A stretch of 64,000 nt of DNA from Sphaerisporangium dianthi (GTDB lineage: Bacteria; Actinomycetota; Actinomycetes; Streptosporangiales; Streptosporangiaceae). The position numbers and the translations under genes were made by a program. Positions 42,913 to 52,743 of this stretch are shown here, piece after piece. Where the stretch lies: contig NZ_JBHSFP010000003.1 in the NCBI RefSeq assembly GCF_042654065.1, positions 354,538-418,537 on the forward strand, in the 5' to 3' direction. The stretch's first letter is position 1. Each line of letters starts with the position of its first letter. The notes under the pieces were generated by a model that saw nothing but the letters and a program-made list of their open reading frames with translations, was not told the origin of the DNA and did no database searches.

Positions 42913-43668
42913 TCAGTCCGCGGTCCGGCGGCGGCGCAGGCCGATGACACCGGCGGCCAGCCCCGCGAGGCCGGCGACGAGGCCGGCGCCGCCCAGCAGC
43001 CGGGCCGTCCCGTCGGAACTCGCGCCGTCCCGCTCGTGCGCGCCGGGGGCCGTCACCGCCACGGCCGGCGCGGTGGAGGCCGTGTTGCCCGCCGGCGCCG
43101 CATGGCCGGCGTCGCCGCCCTCCTTGGCGCCCGCGGCGACCAGCTTGAGCGCCGGCACCGGGTGTTCGGCCTCCGAGCCGTCGGCCTTCGGCTCGTCGGC
43201 CCACTTCACGACCTCGCCGTTGGAGTAGGTCTGGGTCGCGGGGAACAGCAACTGGTCGGTGTCCTCGGGCAGGAAGCCCATGGAGACCTCGAACTCCTGG
43301 AACTGGTGCGGGTCGATCTTCCCGCCACTCCAGGTGATCTTCGTGACGGCCTCGGTGATCTCGCCGTACTTGGAGGGGACCGGCTTGGCGAGCTTGGTCT
43401 CGGTGACCTCGACCTTCCAGCCGGGGACCGGGCGCACCGACACGAACGGCAGCGGGTGGTCGACCGGCAGATCGATCACCAGCTTGGTGGTGGACGCCTT
43501 GTCGCGCTCGTTGGGGACGCGGAAGGCGACCTTGGTGAAACCGCCCTTCTCGGCCGTGCCCGGGTTGATCGTGACGTGGGCGAGGGCGGGCAGCGCGAGG
43601 GCGGTGACGAGCGCGAGGGCGCCGGCCGTGACGACGGCGCCGCGGCGCGCGACAGCGGTGAACGACAT
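42913..43668 (-). CDS. YcnI-family copper-binding membrane protein
   Basis: A 251-residue protein with a signal peptide whose cleavage (ALPALA-HVTINP) leaves His as the first mature residue, as in YcnI/DUF1775 proteins, where it binds Cu(II). The domain runs to about residue 175, with KVAFRVPNERDKASTTKL, FVSVRPVPGWKVEV and ITWSGGKI. An Ala-rich linker and a C-terminal helix plus RRRR anchor follow. ATG 43668 has GGAG seven bases before it; ATG 43686 lacks a site. In many actinobacteria such genes sit in copper operons. Here no CopC/D is adjacent, only a membrane protein upstream. Confidence 0.88.
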   Translation of the reverse strand: MSFTAVARRGAVVTAGALALVTALALPALAHVTINPGTAEKGGFTKVAFRVPNERDKASTTKLVIDLPVDHPLPFVSVRPVPGWKVEVTETKLAKPVPSKYGEITEAVTKITWSGGKIDPHQFQEFEVSMGFLPEDTDQLLFPATQTYSNGEVVKWADEPKADGSEAEHPVPALKLVAAGAKEGGDAGHAAPAGNTASTAPAVAVTAPGAHERDGASSDGTARLLGGAGLVAGLAGLAAGVIGLRRRRTAD

Positions 43669-43774
43669 GCGAAGACTCCACTTCATTGGAAAGGAAATGT
43701 CAGAGGGCGCGGGTCACGCCGGCGCGGACGGCGCCGCCGTGACACGCGGCAAGGCGTGCCTGAACGGCCGGAAC

Positions 43775-43900
43775 GGCCGAACGCACCGGAAGAGCCGGGC
43801 GGACCGGACAGGCCGGACGCACCAGAAGGGCCGGACGCACCAGAAGAGCCCGACGTACCGGCCGGGCTGGACGTACCGGACAGACTGGACGTACCGGACA
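43775..43900. repeat. Seven tandem 18-bp units
   Basis: Units run from 43775 in steps of 18 bp to 43900, for example GGCCGGACGCACCAGAAG, which occurs exactly twice at 43811 and 43829, and GACGTACCGG in the last three. It lies between the YcnI start and the stop of the upstream membrane-protein gene. On the minus strand one frame would read hexapeptides of the type LSGTSS, but no start or ribosome site supports a gene. Confidence 0.8.
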
Positions 43901-43957
43901 GGCCGGGCGGCCGTTGGACGGGCGTCGCGTCCGGCGGGGGAGTGGCCCGCGCGGGGG

Positions 43958-44533
43958 TCAGGAGGCGGCGGGAAGCGGAGGACCGCGCCTGCTGACCGTG
44001 TGGCGGAGATCGTGCCGCGCGCGAGAGGGCGTGAGGCGCAGCGGCGCGCGACCGGCCGGTGGCGGCAGGTGGGCGGCGTCCGCGCCGAGCAACGCGAGCA
44101 GGCGCGACAGCCGGCGCACGGCGCGCGTGCCCACTCTGCGCAGCACCGACCACAGGAGCGACTCGCCCTGGGCCAGCCACCAGCCGGTGATCAGCGTGGC
44201 GGTCAGGTGGGCGATGACCATGCCGAGGCCGGCGCCGAGCCCTTGGCCGTGCGAGATGTGCAGGCTCAAGGGGGAACCCGCGCCGCCGGAGGCGCCGAAC
44301 AGCTGGTGCAGGACCACCTGGGCGGCGAGGAGAAGGCCGATGACCGTGCGCGGCGAGCGCTCGCGCCCGGCGGCCAGGACGGCGGCGAGCACCACGCCGG
44401 CGCACCCGGCGACCACCGCCCACGAGGCCGGCCCGGACCCGCCGGCGGCCCGGTGGCCGAGCACGGCGAGGCCCACGCAGACGACCGTGAAGGCGATCGA
44501 CCGCACCAGGCGCAGAGGGAGGCGGGCACGCAT
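43958..44533 (-). CDS. Membrane protein upstream of ycnI
   Basis: A 191-residue protein with about four helices: LVRSIAFTVVCVGLAVLG, ASWAVVAGCAGVVLAAVLAA, TVIGLLLAAQVVLHQLFG, and VIAHLTATLITGWWLAQGE. His residues cluster near helix ends (LHISHGQGLG), which would suit a metal-linked role next to the YcnI gene. The C-terminal 60 residues are basic and cytosolic. Starts at 44533 and 44545 are both possible and neither has a strong ribosome site. No family recognised with certainty. Confidence 0.65.
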   Translation of the reverse strand: MRARLPLRLVRSIAFTVVCVGLAVLGHRAAGGSGPASWAVVAGCAGVVLAAVLAAGRERSPRTVIGLLLAAQVVLHQLFGASGGAGSPLSLHISHGQGLGAGLGMVIAHLTATLITGWWLAQGESLLWSVLRRVGTRAVRRLSRLLALLGADAAHLPPPAGRAPLRLTPSRARHDLRHTVSRRGPPLPAAS

Positions 44534-44602
44534 GACGCCCCACATGGTGTCATGACGGCGGTCCGGTTGTCGCCGCCCGGCCGGGGAAGCGGGGTTCCCC
44601 CA

Positions 44603-44785
44603 GGGTCTCGCTCCGGTCGGCGCTCTGTTGTCGTGTGCCCGATGCCTGGGAACGGGGGTCCTCGCGGGGTCTCGCTCCGGTCGGCGCTCTGTTGTCGTGT
44701 GCCCGATGCCTGGGAACCGGGGTCCTTCCGGGAGTCTGTCTGGTCGGTGCTCTCCTGCCGTGTGCGCCTGATGTCTGCCGCTTGG
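44603..44785. repeat. 64-bp tandem repeat
   Basis: GGGTCTCGCTCCGGTCGGCG and the following 31 bases occur at 44603-44653 and again at 44667-44717, 51 exact bases with a 64-bp period. A third, diverged copy starts at 44731. It fills most of the divergent gap 44546-44845, which holds no credible gene. Confidence 0.85.
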
Positions 44786-44845
44786 GGTGTTTTGTCGCTA
44801 CTGTTGCCCGCGTTCGCTGGTTCTGTGAGGGGCGAGGTGGTGGCC

Positions 44846-45346
44846 ATGCGGCACTTCCTGGGACTACTGCTCGGCGTCATCGTGACGGCGGTTCTGCTGG
44901 CCGGCACCGGTTGGGCCTCCCAGGACGCGGCGCGGGGCCTGGTGGCCGGCGCGGCCGCCGCGGTCGATCCGGTGCGCGACACCACGGCCCTCGTCGGGCT
45001 GGGCGCGATGCTGGTGGCCGGGCTCGTGCTCGGTCTCGTCGTGGCGGGCAGGGTCTCGCCGCTGGCGACGTTCGTCCCGTCCATGGCGCTGCTGGCGTGG
45101 ACGGTGATCTACACCCTGGACGTGCACCGCGCGCTCGGGCTGGCTCCGACCGACCCCTCGATGAACCCGATGATCGTCCAGGCGGGCAAGGGCATGCAGG
45201 ACCTGCTCGGCAAGGGCGTCTTCGCGATGCTGGGCATCGCGCTGTTCATCCCCGTGCTGATGCCCTCGCGCTGGGCCGGCCGCCGGCGCGACCTGGACGA
45301 CGGCTACGAGGAGGAGAGCCCGCAGCCCGCCGGCGGTTACTACTGA
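44846..45346 (+). CDS. Small membrane protein, four helices
   Basis: A 166-residue protein. Helices are at about 4-22, 47-68, 70-90 and 120-140. The C-terminus is cytosolic and acidic (RRRDLDDGYEEESPQP, GGYY). ATG 44846 or GTG 44837/44840 may be the start; GAGG lies upstream of each. It resembles actinobacterial conserved membrane proteins of unknown role. Promoter elements probably lie in or after the 64-bp repeats. Confidence 0.7.
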   Translation: MRHFLGLLLGVIVTAVLLAGTGWASQDAARGLVAGAAAAVDPVRDTTALVGLGAMLVAGLVLGLVVAGRVSPLATFVPSMALLAWTVIYTLDVHRALGLAPTDPSMNPMIVQAGKGMQDLLGKGVFAMLGIALFIPVLMPSRWAGRRRDLDDGYEEESPQPAGGYY

Positions 45347-45359
45347 CCGTCAGGGCCGC

Positions 45360-45378
45360 ACGCCCGTCGGCCGGGCGT
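45360..45378. terminator. Hairpin terminator candidate
   Basis: ACGCCCG (45360-45366) with CGGGCGT (45372-45378), five-base loop, 14 bp after the stop at 45346 in a convergent gap. Confidence 0.5.
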
Positions 45379-45502
45379 GTCTCCCTGGACGAGGCGCCGG
45401 GCGGGATGAGCGCGGCGGCCTGGCGGGGTGCCCACGTGCTTCCTCGCGGGTGAGGCGCCGGGATCCGCGCCGTCCGATCCTCCGAGCGCCGCGCGGCGGT
45501 GG

Positions 45503-46279
45503 TCACAGGGGCAGGCGGCGGGTGTACAGGCGGGTGACGACGTCCTCGATGGAGGACTCGCCCGGGGCCGTCGCCTTCAGCTCGTCCACGGTGCCGTCGA
45601 AGGCGAGGCTGCCGTGGTCGATCAGCATGACGCGGCGGCACAGCCGCTCGATGTCCCCCAGGTCGTGGGTGGTCAGCAGCACGGTGGTCCCGCGTTCGGC
45701 GTTGAGGTCGCGCAGGAAGTCGCGGACCGCGGCCTTGCTCACCACGTCCAGCCCGATGGTCGGCTCGTCCAGCACCAGCACGGCCGGGTCGTGCAGCAGC
45801 GCCGCGGCGATGTCGCCCCGCATGCGCTGGCCGAGGCTGAGTTGGCGGACGGGCTTGTCCAGGAAGCCGCCCAGTTCGAGCACCTCGGACAGCCGGGCCA
45901 GCCGCTTCCGGTGCTCGTCGCGATCTACTTTGTAAAGGTGCCGGATCAGCGTGAAACTGTCCCGGAGCGGCAGATCCCACCACAAGGTCGTCCGCTGCCC
46001 GAAGACCACGCCGATGCGCCGGGCCAGCGCCGTGCGGCGGCGCGAGGGGTCCAGCCCGGCGACCTGGATGTGCCCGCTGGTGGGCGCCAGGATGCCGGTC
46101 AGCATCTTGATCGTGGTGGACTTGCCCGCGCCGTTCGGGCCGAGGTAGCCGACGAACTCGCCGGCGGCCACCTGGAAGGACAGGTCGCGCACGGCGTGCA
46201 CCACGCGCGTCTCCCCGCGCAGCAGCCCGCGCCTGCGCCGGACGGTGAAGGAACGGCCGACGCCGTCGAGTGTGATCAA
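45503..46279 (-). CDS. ABC exporter ATP-binding protein
   Basis: A 258-residue ATPase. Walker A is GPNGAGKST, the signature is LSLGQRMRGD, Walker B is VLVLDEPTIGLDVVSK and the switch is TTHDLGDIE. The insert FGQRTTLWWDLPLRDSF is typical of ATPases that pair with DUF990-type (viologen-exporter-like) permeases. TTG 46279 is used because GGGGAG lies eight bases upstream and the stop of the preceding permease lies within a few bases. Third gene of a three-gene exporter. Confidence 0.9.
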   Translation of the reverse strand: MITLDGVGRSFTVRRRRGLLRGETRVVHAVRDLSFQVAAGEFVGYLGPNGAGKSTTIKMLTGILAPTSGHIQVAGLDPSRRRTALARRIGVVFGQRTTLWWDLPLRDSFTLIRHLYKVDRDEHRKRLARLSEVLELGGFLDKPVRQLSLGQRMRGDIAAALLHDPAVLVLDEPTIGLDVVSKAAVRDFLRDLNAERGTTVLLTTHDLGDIERLCRRVMLIDHGSLAFDGTVDELKATAPGESSIEDVVTRLYTRRLPL

Positions 46280-46283
46280 GCGG

Positions 46284-47081
46284 TCAACTCCCCGTGGAAC
46301 GGTAGCGGCGGAGCCCTGCCCGCCAGGCCAGGCCGGCCACGCAGGCCAGCGTGAGGGCGGCGGCCGGGCCGAGGAAGCGCAGCCAGTACGGCAGGCCGAG
46401 CGGGTCGGCGCGGTCGAGCACGAAGAGCCCGGGCTGCCAGTTGACGAAGGCCAGCGGCACGATGAAGGTGACCGCGCGCACCAGATCGGCCCCGTACACC
46501 GAAAGCGGGTACTGGATGAGCGTGCCGCCGCCGTAGGTGAAGGCGTTGGCGACCTCCGGCGCGTCGGTCAGCAGGAACTGGACCGCGCCGCCGAGGGCCC
46601 AGATGGCGGTGAACAGCACCACGCCGCACAGCACCATGAGGGGGATCATCCAGGCACGCTGCCAGGGCACGTGGAGCTGGGCGAGGGCGATGCCGAGCAC
46701 GGTGGCCGCCTGGACGACGCGGCCGACGCGCTGGAAGCTGAACCGGTCCACCGCCATCTGGACGAAGGGACTGGCCGGCCGGATCAGCATCGCGTCGAAC
46801 GTCCCGGCCTTGATGTGCTGGCTCAGCCTGTCGACGTTGCCGAACAGCATGTCGGCGACCGAGAAGGACATGCCCGCGGTGCCGTACAAGAACATCACCT
46901 CGGGCAGGGTGAAGCCGCCGAGCGAGGTGGTGTGCGCGAAGATCAGCACGATCGCCGCCACGTCGAGCCCCGTGACGGTGAACGAGCCCACGGTGAGCAG
47001 GGCCATCGACAGCGGATACTGGGCCGCGGCGCGGATCCAGGTGGCGGCGAGCAGCATGTACGTCCTGGTCATATCCAGCAC
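46284..47081 (-). CDS. ABC-2 family permease (DUF990-like)
   Basis: A 265-residue six-helix permease. The central KAGTFDAMLIRPASPFVQMA with the RPAS motif is the mark of this family. Starts: GTG 47081 after GAGG, or ATG 47072. It pairs with the other permease, whose stop lies six bases upstream, to make a heterodimeric exporter. Substrate unknown. Confidence 0.88.
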   Translation of the reverse strand: MLDMTRTYMLLAATWIRAAAQYPLSMALLTVGSFTVTGLDVAAIVLIFAHTTSLGGFTLPEVMFLYGTAGMSFSVADMLFGNVDRLSQHIKAGTFDAMLIRPASPFVQMAVDRFSFQRVGRVVQAATVLGIALAQLHVPWQRAWMIPLMVLCGVVLFTAIWALGGAVQFLLTDAPEVANAFTYGGGTLIQYPLSVYGADLVRAVTFIVPLAFVNWQPGLFVLDRADPLGLPYWLRFLGPAAALTLACVAGLAWRAGLRRYRSTGS

Positions 47082-47087
47082 GCCGCC

Positions 47088-47759
47088 TCACCCGCCCTGG
47101 ATGACGACTTTGCGGCGGGCGGTGCGGGTGACCGCGGCGCCCAGGGCGAGGAGCGCCGCGACCCACGCGGCCTGGAAGGCGAGCGCGCCGAGCACGTCGC
47201 GCTTGCCGAGGAAGACGTCGGCCGGCACCTGCACCATGGCCGCCCACGGCAGCGCCTGGGCCAGCGTGCCGAGCCAGCCGGGGAACAGCACCAGAGGCAG
47301 GATCATGCCGCTGAAGAACATCGTCATGACCAGGGACAGCGACTGGACGCCCCGGTCGTCCAGGATCCAGCAGGACGACAGCGCCACGAGGTAACGCAGG
47401 CCGAAGCTGACCACGACGCCGAGGATCGCCGACGCCAGGAAGGCCGCCCACGTGGCCGCGTGGCCGGGGAAGCGCACGCCGAACAGCGCCGCGCCGAACA
47501 GCGTCGGCAGGAGGCTGCGGCCGATGAACATGAACGCGGCCCGGCCGAGGTCGTCGGCGAGGGTCCACATCTGGAGCGACGCGGGGCGCACGAGATCCAG
47601 GGCGATGTCGCCGGTGCGCACGCGCTGCCCGAGCTGGATGCCGCCGCCGAACACCTCCATCGGCCCGATCAAGGCCTGGGTGAGGAAGCAGAAGGTGACC
47701 GCGTCGACGACGTCGTAGCCGGCCAGGCCCGGCCGGGCCTCCCACAGGGCGATCAGCAC
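47088..47759 (-). CDS. ABC-2 family permease, start region disrupted
   Basis: The first ATG/GTG/TTG in frame is GTG 47759 (223 residues), but the frame is open to about 47,909 and the extra translation is clearly family-like: YWTIFRYGFRRHSAYL, then TAALAGAFTNTIFGVLRAYV, the usual first cytosolic helix and helix 1. No accepted start codon lies in that part. GTG 47883, after GGAGG, is one base out of frame; removing one C of the CCC at about 47,869-47,872 would give VRHLPLYWTIFRYG, a fitting N-terminus. So the gene probably runs 47088-47883 with a frameshift or sequence error. The RTGDIALDLVRPASLQM motif matches the partner permease. Confidence 0.8.
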   Translation of the reverse strand: MLIALWEARPGLAGYDVVDAVTFCFLTQALIGPMEVFGGGIQLGQRVRTGDIALDLVRPASLQMWTLADDLGRAAFMFIGRSLLPTLFGAALFGVRFPGHAATWAAFLASAILGVVVSFGLRYLVALSSCWILDDRGVQSLSLVMTMFFSGMILPLVLFPGWLGTLAQALPWAAMVQVPADVFLGKRDVLGALAFQAAWVAALLALGAAVTRTARRKVVIQGG

Positions 47760-48090
47760 GTAGGCGCGCAGGACACCGAAGATCGTGTTGGTGAAGGCTC
47801 CGGCCAGCGCGGCGGTCAGGTAGGCGGAGTGGCGGCGGAAACCGTATCTGAAGATCGTCCAATAGAGCGGGAAGGTGGCGCACCTCCGGTGACGGGTCGG
47901 ACTGGCATTCTAGCCAGCCGCGCCGTCCGGATCACCGGGATTTCCCCGGGGCGCGGGCGCCCGGCGCACCCCCGGCACGGCCGGGCGCGAGCGGGTTTCC
48001 CATCTGAGGGGCAAGATTCGGCAGACCCTCGGCCAAGTCCCTTACCGCCCCCTACCAGGTCAAATGTTCCGGTTTCCTCTCGACGTACTG

Positions 48091-48119
48091 TGTAAACGTA
48101 ATGTAAACCGGGGTATAAG
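48091..48119 (+). promoter_or_regulatory. Promoter/operator candidate for the esterase gene
   Basis: Direct repeats TGTAAAC at 48091-48097 and 48102-48108 (11-bp period), followed by TATAAG (48114-48119) as a possible -10 element, 51 bp before the ATG at 48170. The rest of the 47,884-48,169 gap shows nothing else. Confidence 0.35.
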
Positions 48120-48169
48120 CACCGACATAGAACGACGTTCGGCTTGGTAATGGCGTGTGGAGGTTCACG

Positions 48170-49156
48170 ATGGCAGGGGAGCTCGACGTGGACATCCGTC
48201 CCGCTTACCCGATCAGCTGGAGGGCCAGTGTGCTCAACGGCCTGATGCGGGGAACCGCCAAGCCCCTGTCGGCTCTTCTGATCAGGCACGACATGGGCAT
48301 CAGCTGCGTCTCGCGGGTCGTCTCGCTCGGCGGGCGCCTGCCGCTCCCCGTGCCTCGCCACGTGGCGATCGACAAGACCGACGGCAAGCCCTGCGGCTCC
48401 GAGTGGGTGCGCGCTGGTGACGATCTGGACGAGAGCAAGGTGCTGCTCTACTTTCACGGCGGCGCCTACTTCCTGTGCTCCCCGGCGACGCACCGCCCGA
48501 TCACCTGGCGCCTGTCGGAGGTCGCGCGGCGGCCCGTCTTCGCCCTCGACTACCGCCAGGGGCCGATCCACTCGCTGAAGGAGTCGCTGGCCGACGCCAT
48601 GGAGGCCTACCAGGGCCTGCTCGACCGCGGCTTCGCCCCGAAGGACGTCATCATCGCCGGGGACTCCGCCGGCGGGCACCTCACGCTGGCCACGCTGCTC
48701 GCGCTGCGCGACCGGGGCATGCCGATGCCCTCCGCGGCGGTCTGCCTGTCGCCGTGGGCCGACCTGTCGGACGTGCGGCGCAGGGTCAACCGCTGGGCCG
48801 ACCCGATGCTGTCCGCCGGGCGGGTCGACTGGCTCGCGCGCCGATGGACCGCCGGCCTGGACTGCGAGGACCCTCTGGTCTCGCCGGTGTACGGGGACTA
48901 CACCGGCCTGCCCCCCATGATGATCGTCACCGGCTCCACCGAGGTGCTGCGCGACGAGGACCGCCGCGTCGCGCTCCAGGCGCGCCGCGCCGGGGTGAAG
49001 GTGACCTACGAAGAGTGGCGCCGCATGCCGCACGCGTTCGCGATCCTGGCGGACATCGTGCCGGAGGCGCGCATGGTCTTCCGGCACATCGAGCGCTTCC
49101 TGGAGGCCGTCGCCGCGTCCGGCGCGCCGGAGGAGTCCGACTCCGCCGCGGCCTGA
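48170..49156 (+). CDS. Alpha/beta hydrolase, hormone-sensitive-lipase family esterase
   Basis: A 328-residue serine esterase. The oxyanion motif is HGG (96-98, YFHGGAYF). The nucleophile is Ser166 in GDSAGG. The acid is probably Asp262 in TEVLRDEDRR, and the base His288 in RMPHAFAIL. No signal peptide. It would cleave short acyl esters. Mycobacterial Lip proteins of this type are close in plan. ATG 48170 follows GGAGG by six bases; GTG 48155 is less likely. Monocistronic. Confidence 0.9.
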   Translation: MAGELDVDIRPAYPISWRASVLNGLMRGTAKPLSALLIRHDMGISCVSRVVSLGGRLPLPVPRHVAIDKTDGKPCGSEWVRAGDDLDESKVLLYFHGGAYFLCSPATHRPITWRLSEVARRPVFALDYRQGPIHSLKESLADAMEAYQGLLDRGFAPKDVIIAGDSAGGHLTLATLLALRDRGMPMPSAAVCLSPWADLSDVRRRVNRWADPMLSAGRVDWLARRWTAGLDCEDPLVSPVYGDYTGLPPMMIVTGSTEVLRDEDRRVALQARRAGVKVTYEEWRRMPHAFAILADIVPEARMVFRHIERFLEAVAASGAPEESDSAAA

Positions 49157-49423
49157 ACCCACCTGCGCGGACGGCACGGCCTGAACCCGCCGGCCGCGGG
49201 CGGACGGCGAGGTCCGACCGCTCGTCAGGGGCGGTGTGGAAGCCGGAACCGGAGGGGGAGCTCGGCTCACAAGCGTCACTGCCGTCACAGGCGGCACTGC
49301 GCTTCCTTACCTTGAGGGATCAGTCACCTTACCTCTCATGCCGCTTTCAACTAGTTCACGCCAGATGTCCTCGCGGGGAGACACAGTGGCCTGTGCCGTA
49401 CCTCGAAGGGAGGTCATCTCCGG

Positions 49424-51073
<1,650 letters not shown>

Positions 51074-51231
51074 CCCGCGGCGGTGCTCGGCCTGACCCGC
51101 GGCGGGGCGTGCCGTCCCCGTCCGCGCCATGGCGGCGAGGTGTTCACCACGGCTCGGTCCGGCGGCAGGTCCGGGAGGACCCGGATCAGCCGGCCGGGTC
51201 GCCTGGACCGAGCCGGCCGGCGAGCACTCGG

Positions 51232-52743
51232 TCAGTCCAGCGCGATGATCTCCTGGTCGCCGGTGCGGGTCGCCTGGCTGCTCACGATGAACACCCGGCC
51301 GTTCCGCTCATAGATCAGGGCCGAGACGGTGCTGGCCTGGGAGACCGCCTCGGGGTACTTCCTGACCACGGTGACCTCACCTGTGGCACGGGCGAAGCGC
51401 AGCAGACGCGGCGCCACCCCGTACCGGCCGCGGACGAAGGCCAACAGGCCGTTCTGGTCGGCGCGCACGACGGTGGCCTCGCCGAAGCCCGAGGTCTTCG
51501 TCCACAGCGCCTTGCCCGACGACAGGTCGAACGCCGTGATGCCCTTGCCGGAGCCGGCGCGCAGATAGAGGGCGCCGCCGGCCGCGGCGACCTCCCACGG
51601 CGGGTTGCCGGTGTCGGTCTTGCCGTACTGGTAGCCGAACTCGCCGCCGTTCCCGGTCGACAGCGCCGCCGAGAGCCTGCCGCGATCGTCCAGGACGTGG
51701 ATCTCCTTCCGCTCGCCGTCCTTGGTCAGGACGATCAGCGGCGAGGTGGAGATCACCTCCGCCACCTCTCCCTTCTGCGGCAGATACCGCCACAGGACCT
51801 TCCCTGTGGCCGGGTCGACGCGGCGGACCTCCTGGCGGGCGGTGAGCCCGCCGCACTTCAGCAGGCGCAGCAGCGCCGGTCCGCCGGTGTACCCGATCTG
51901 GAAGCAGTCGGCGCCGTCGAGCGGCGGAGTGCTCCACAGCCTCCTGCCGTCGCGGACGCGGAAGGCGGTGGAGTTGTCCTTCAACGTCGCGACGACCGTG
52001 TCGCCGGACCGGGCGATCCGCGGCGGGTCCAGGTCGGAGACCCGACGCCGGTCGCCGGCCGCGACGGGCACGGTGCTCGCCCACAGCCGCTTGCCCGTCT
52101 TGACGTTCAGGGCGGCGACGGTGTCGCAGCGCCCGGTCGGGCCGTAGCCGATGACCGCGATGTCGCCGCCCGCGCCGGAGGAGGCGGCGCACAGGGTGGT
52201 GTCGCCGCCCGGCAGCGGCAGGCCCCATCGCCGCTTGCCGGTCGCCTGGTCGTAGGCGGCGACGCCGTCCGCCTGCGCGTGGACCAGCGTGTCCCCGACG
52301 AACCACGTGCCCGGGACTTCGGCGACCTGCCGTCCCGCCCTGCCCGCTCCCTGGACGCTCCACAGGGCCTTGCCCTCGGGCGCCGTCTCGGCGGTCAGCA
52401 TGACCGTGAGCATGCCCGCGGAGGCGGTGAACACGACGATTCCCAGTACGAGCGCCACCCACAGCCCGGCAGCGGACCCGCCCCCCGGCGGCGGCGGAGG
52501 AGGAGGCGGGGGAGGCGGCGGCGTCGAGCCGGGCGGCGGGTAGACGCCCGGCGGCACGGCGCCGGGCGCGGGAAACCCCTGGGCCGGTGGCCATGGCGGC
52601 GGAGGTCCCGGCGGCGCCTGCCCGGCCGGCGGGAAGGGGGCGGGAGCGGGCCCGTCCGGCGGCCAGGCGCCGTGGGACGGGCCCGGCGGTGGGCCGGGCC
52701 GCGTCCCGGGCCAGGTGCTGTTCGGGGGGAGCGGAGCGCTCAT
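51232..52743 (-). CDS. Membrane-anchored PQQ-type beta-propeller protein
   Basis: A 503-residue protein. The first 90 residues are Pro-rich and cytosolic (with a 12-Pro run). One helix follows (about 93-116), then an extracellular propeller built of PQQ-like blades: ADGVAAYDQATGKRRWGLPL, VAALNVKTGKRLWAS, VRRVDPATGKVLWRY, and ITAFDLSSGKALWTK. Four Cys residues may form disulfides. No kinase domain is fused. The ATG at 52743 overlaps the stop of the HExxH gene (ATGA), so they are made together; both have the same Pro-rich leader and helix plan. Probably a sensor or scaffold. Confidence 0.85.
   Translation of the reverse strand: MSAPLPPNSTWPGTRPGPPPGPSHGAWPPDGPAPAPFPPAGQAPPGPPPPWPPAQGFPAPGAVPPGVYPPPGSTPPPPPPPPPPPPGGGSAAGLWVALVLGIVVFTASAGMLTVMLTAETAPEGKALWSVQGAGRAGRQVAEVPGTWFVGDTLVHAQADGVAAYDQATGKRRWGLPLPGGDTTLCAASSGAGGDIAVIGYGPTGRCDTVAALNVKTGKRLWASTVPVAAGDRRRVSDLDPPRIARSGDTVVATLKDNSTAFRVRDGRRLWSTPPLDGADCFQIGYTGGPALLRLLKCGGLTARQEVRRVDPATGKVLWRYLPQKGEVAEVISTSPLIVLTKDGERKEIHVLDDRGRLSAALSTGNGGEFGYQYGKTDTGNPPWEVAAAGGALYLRAGSGKGITAFDLSSGKALWTKTSGFGEATVVRADQNGLLAFVRGRYGVAPRLLRFARATGEVTVVRKYPEAVSQASTVSALIYERNGRVFIVSSQATRTGDQEIIALD

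Noticed and set aside
43683..44543. Minus-strand frame with LSGTSS-like hexapeptides as a surface repeat protein
   Set aside because: Its upper part is a shadow of the membrane-protein gene in another frame; no start or ribosome site near the repeats.
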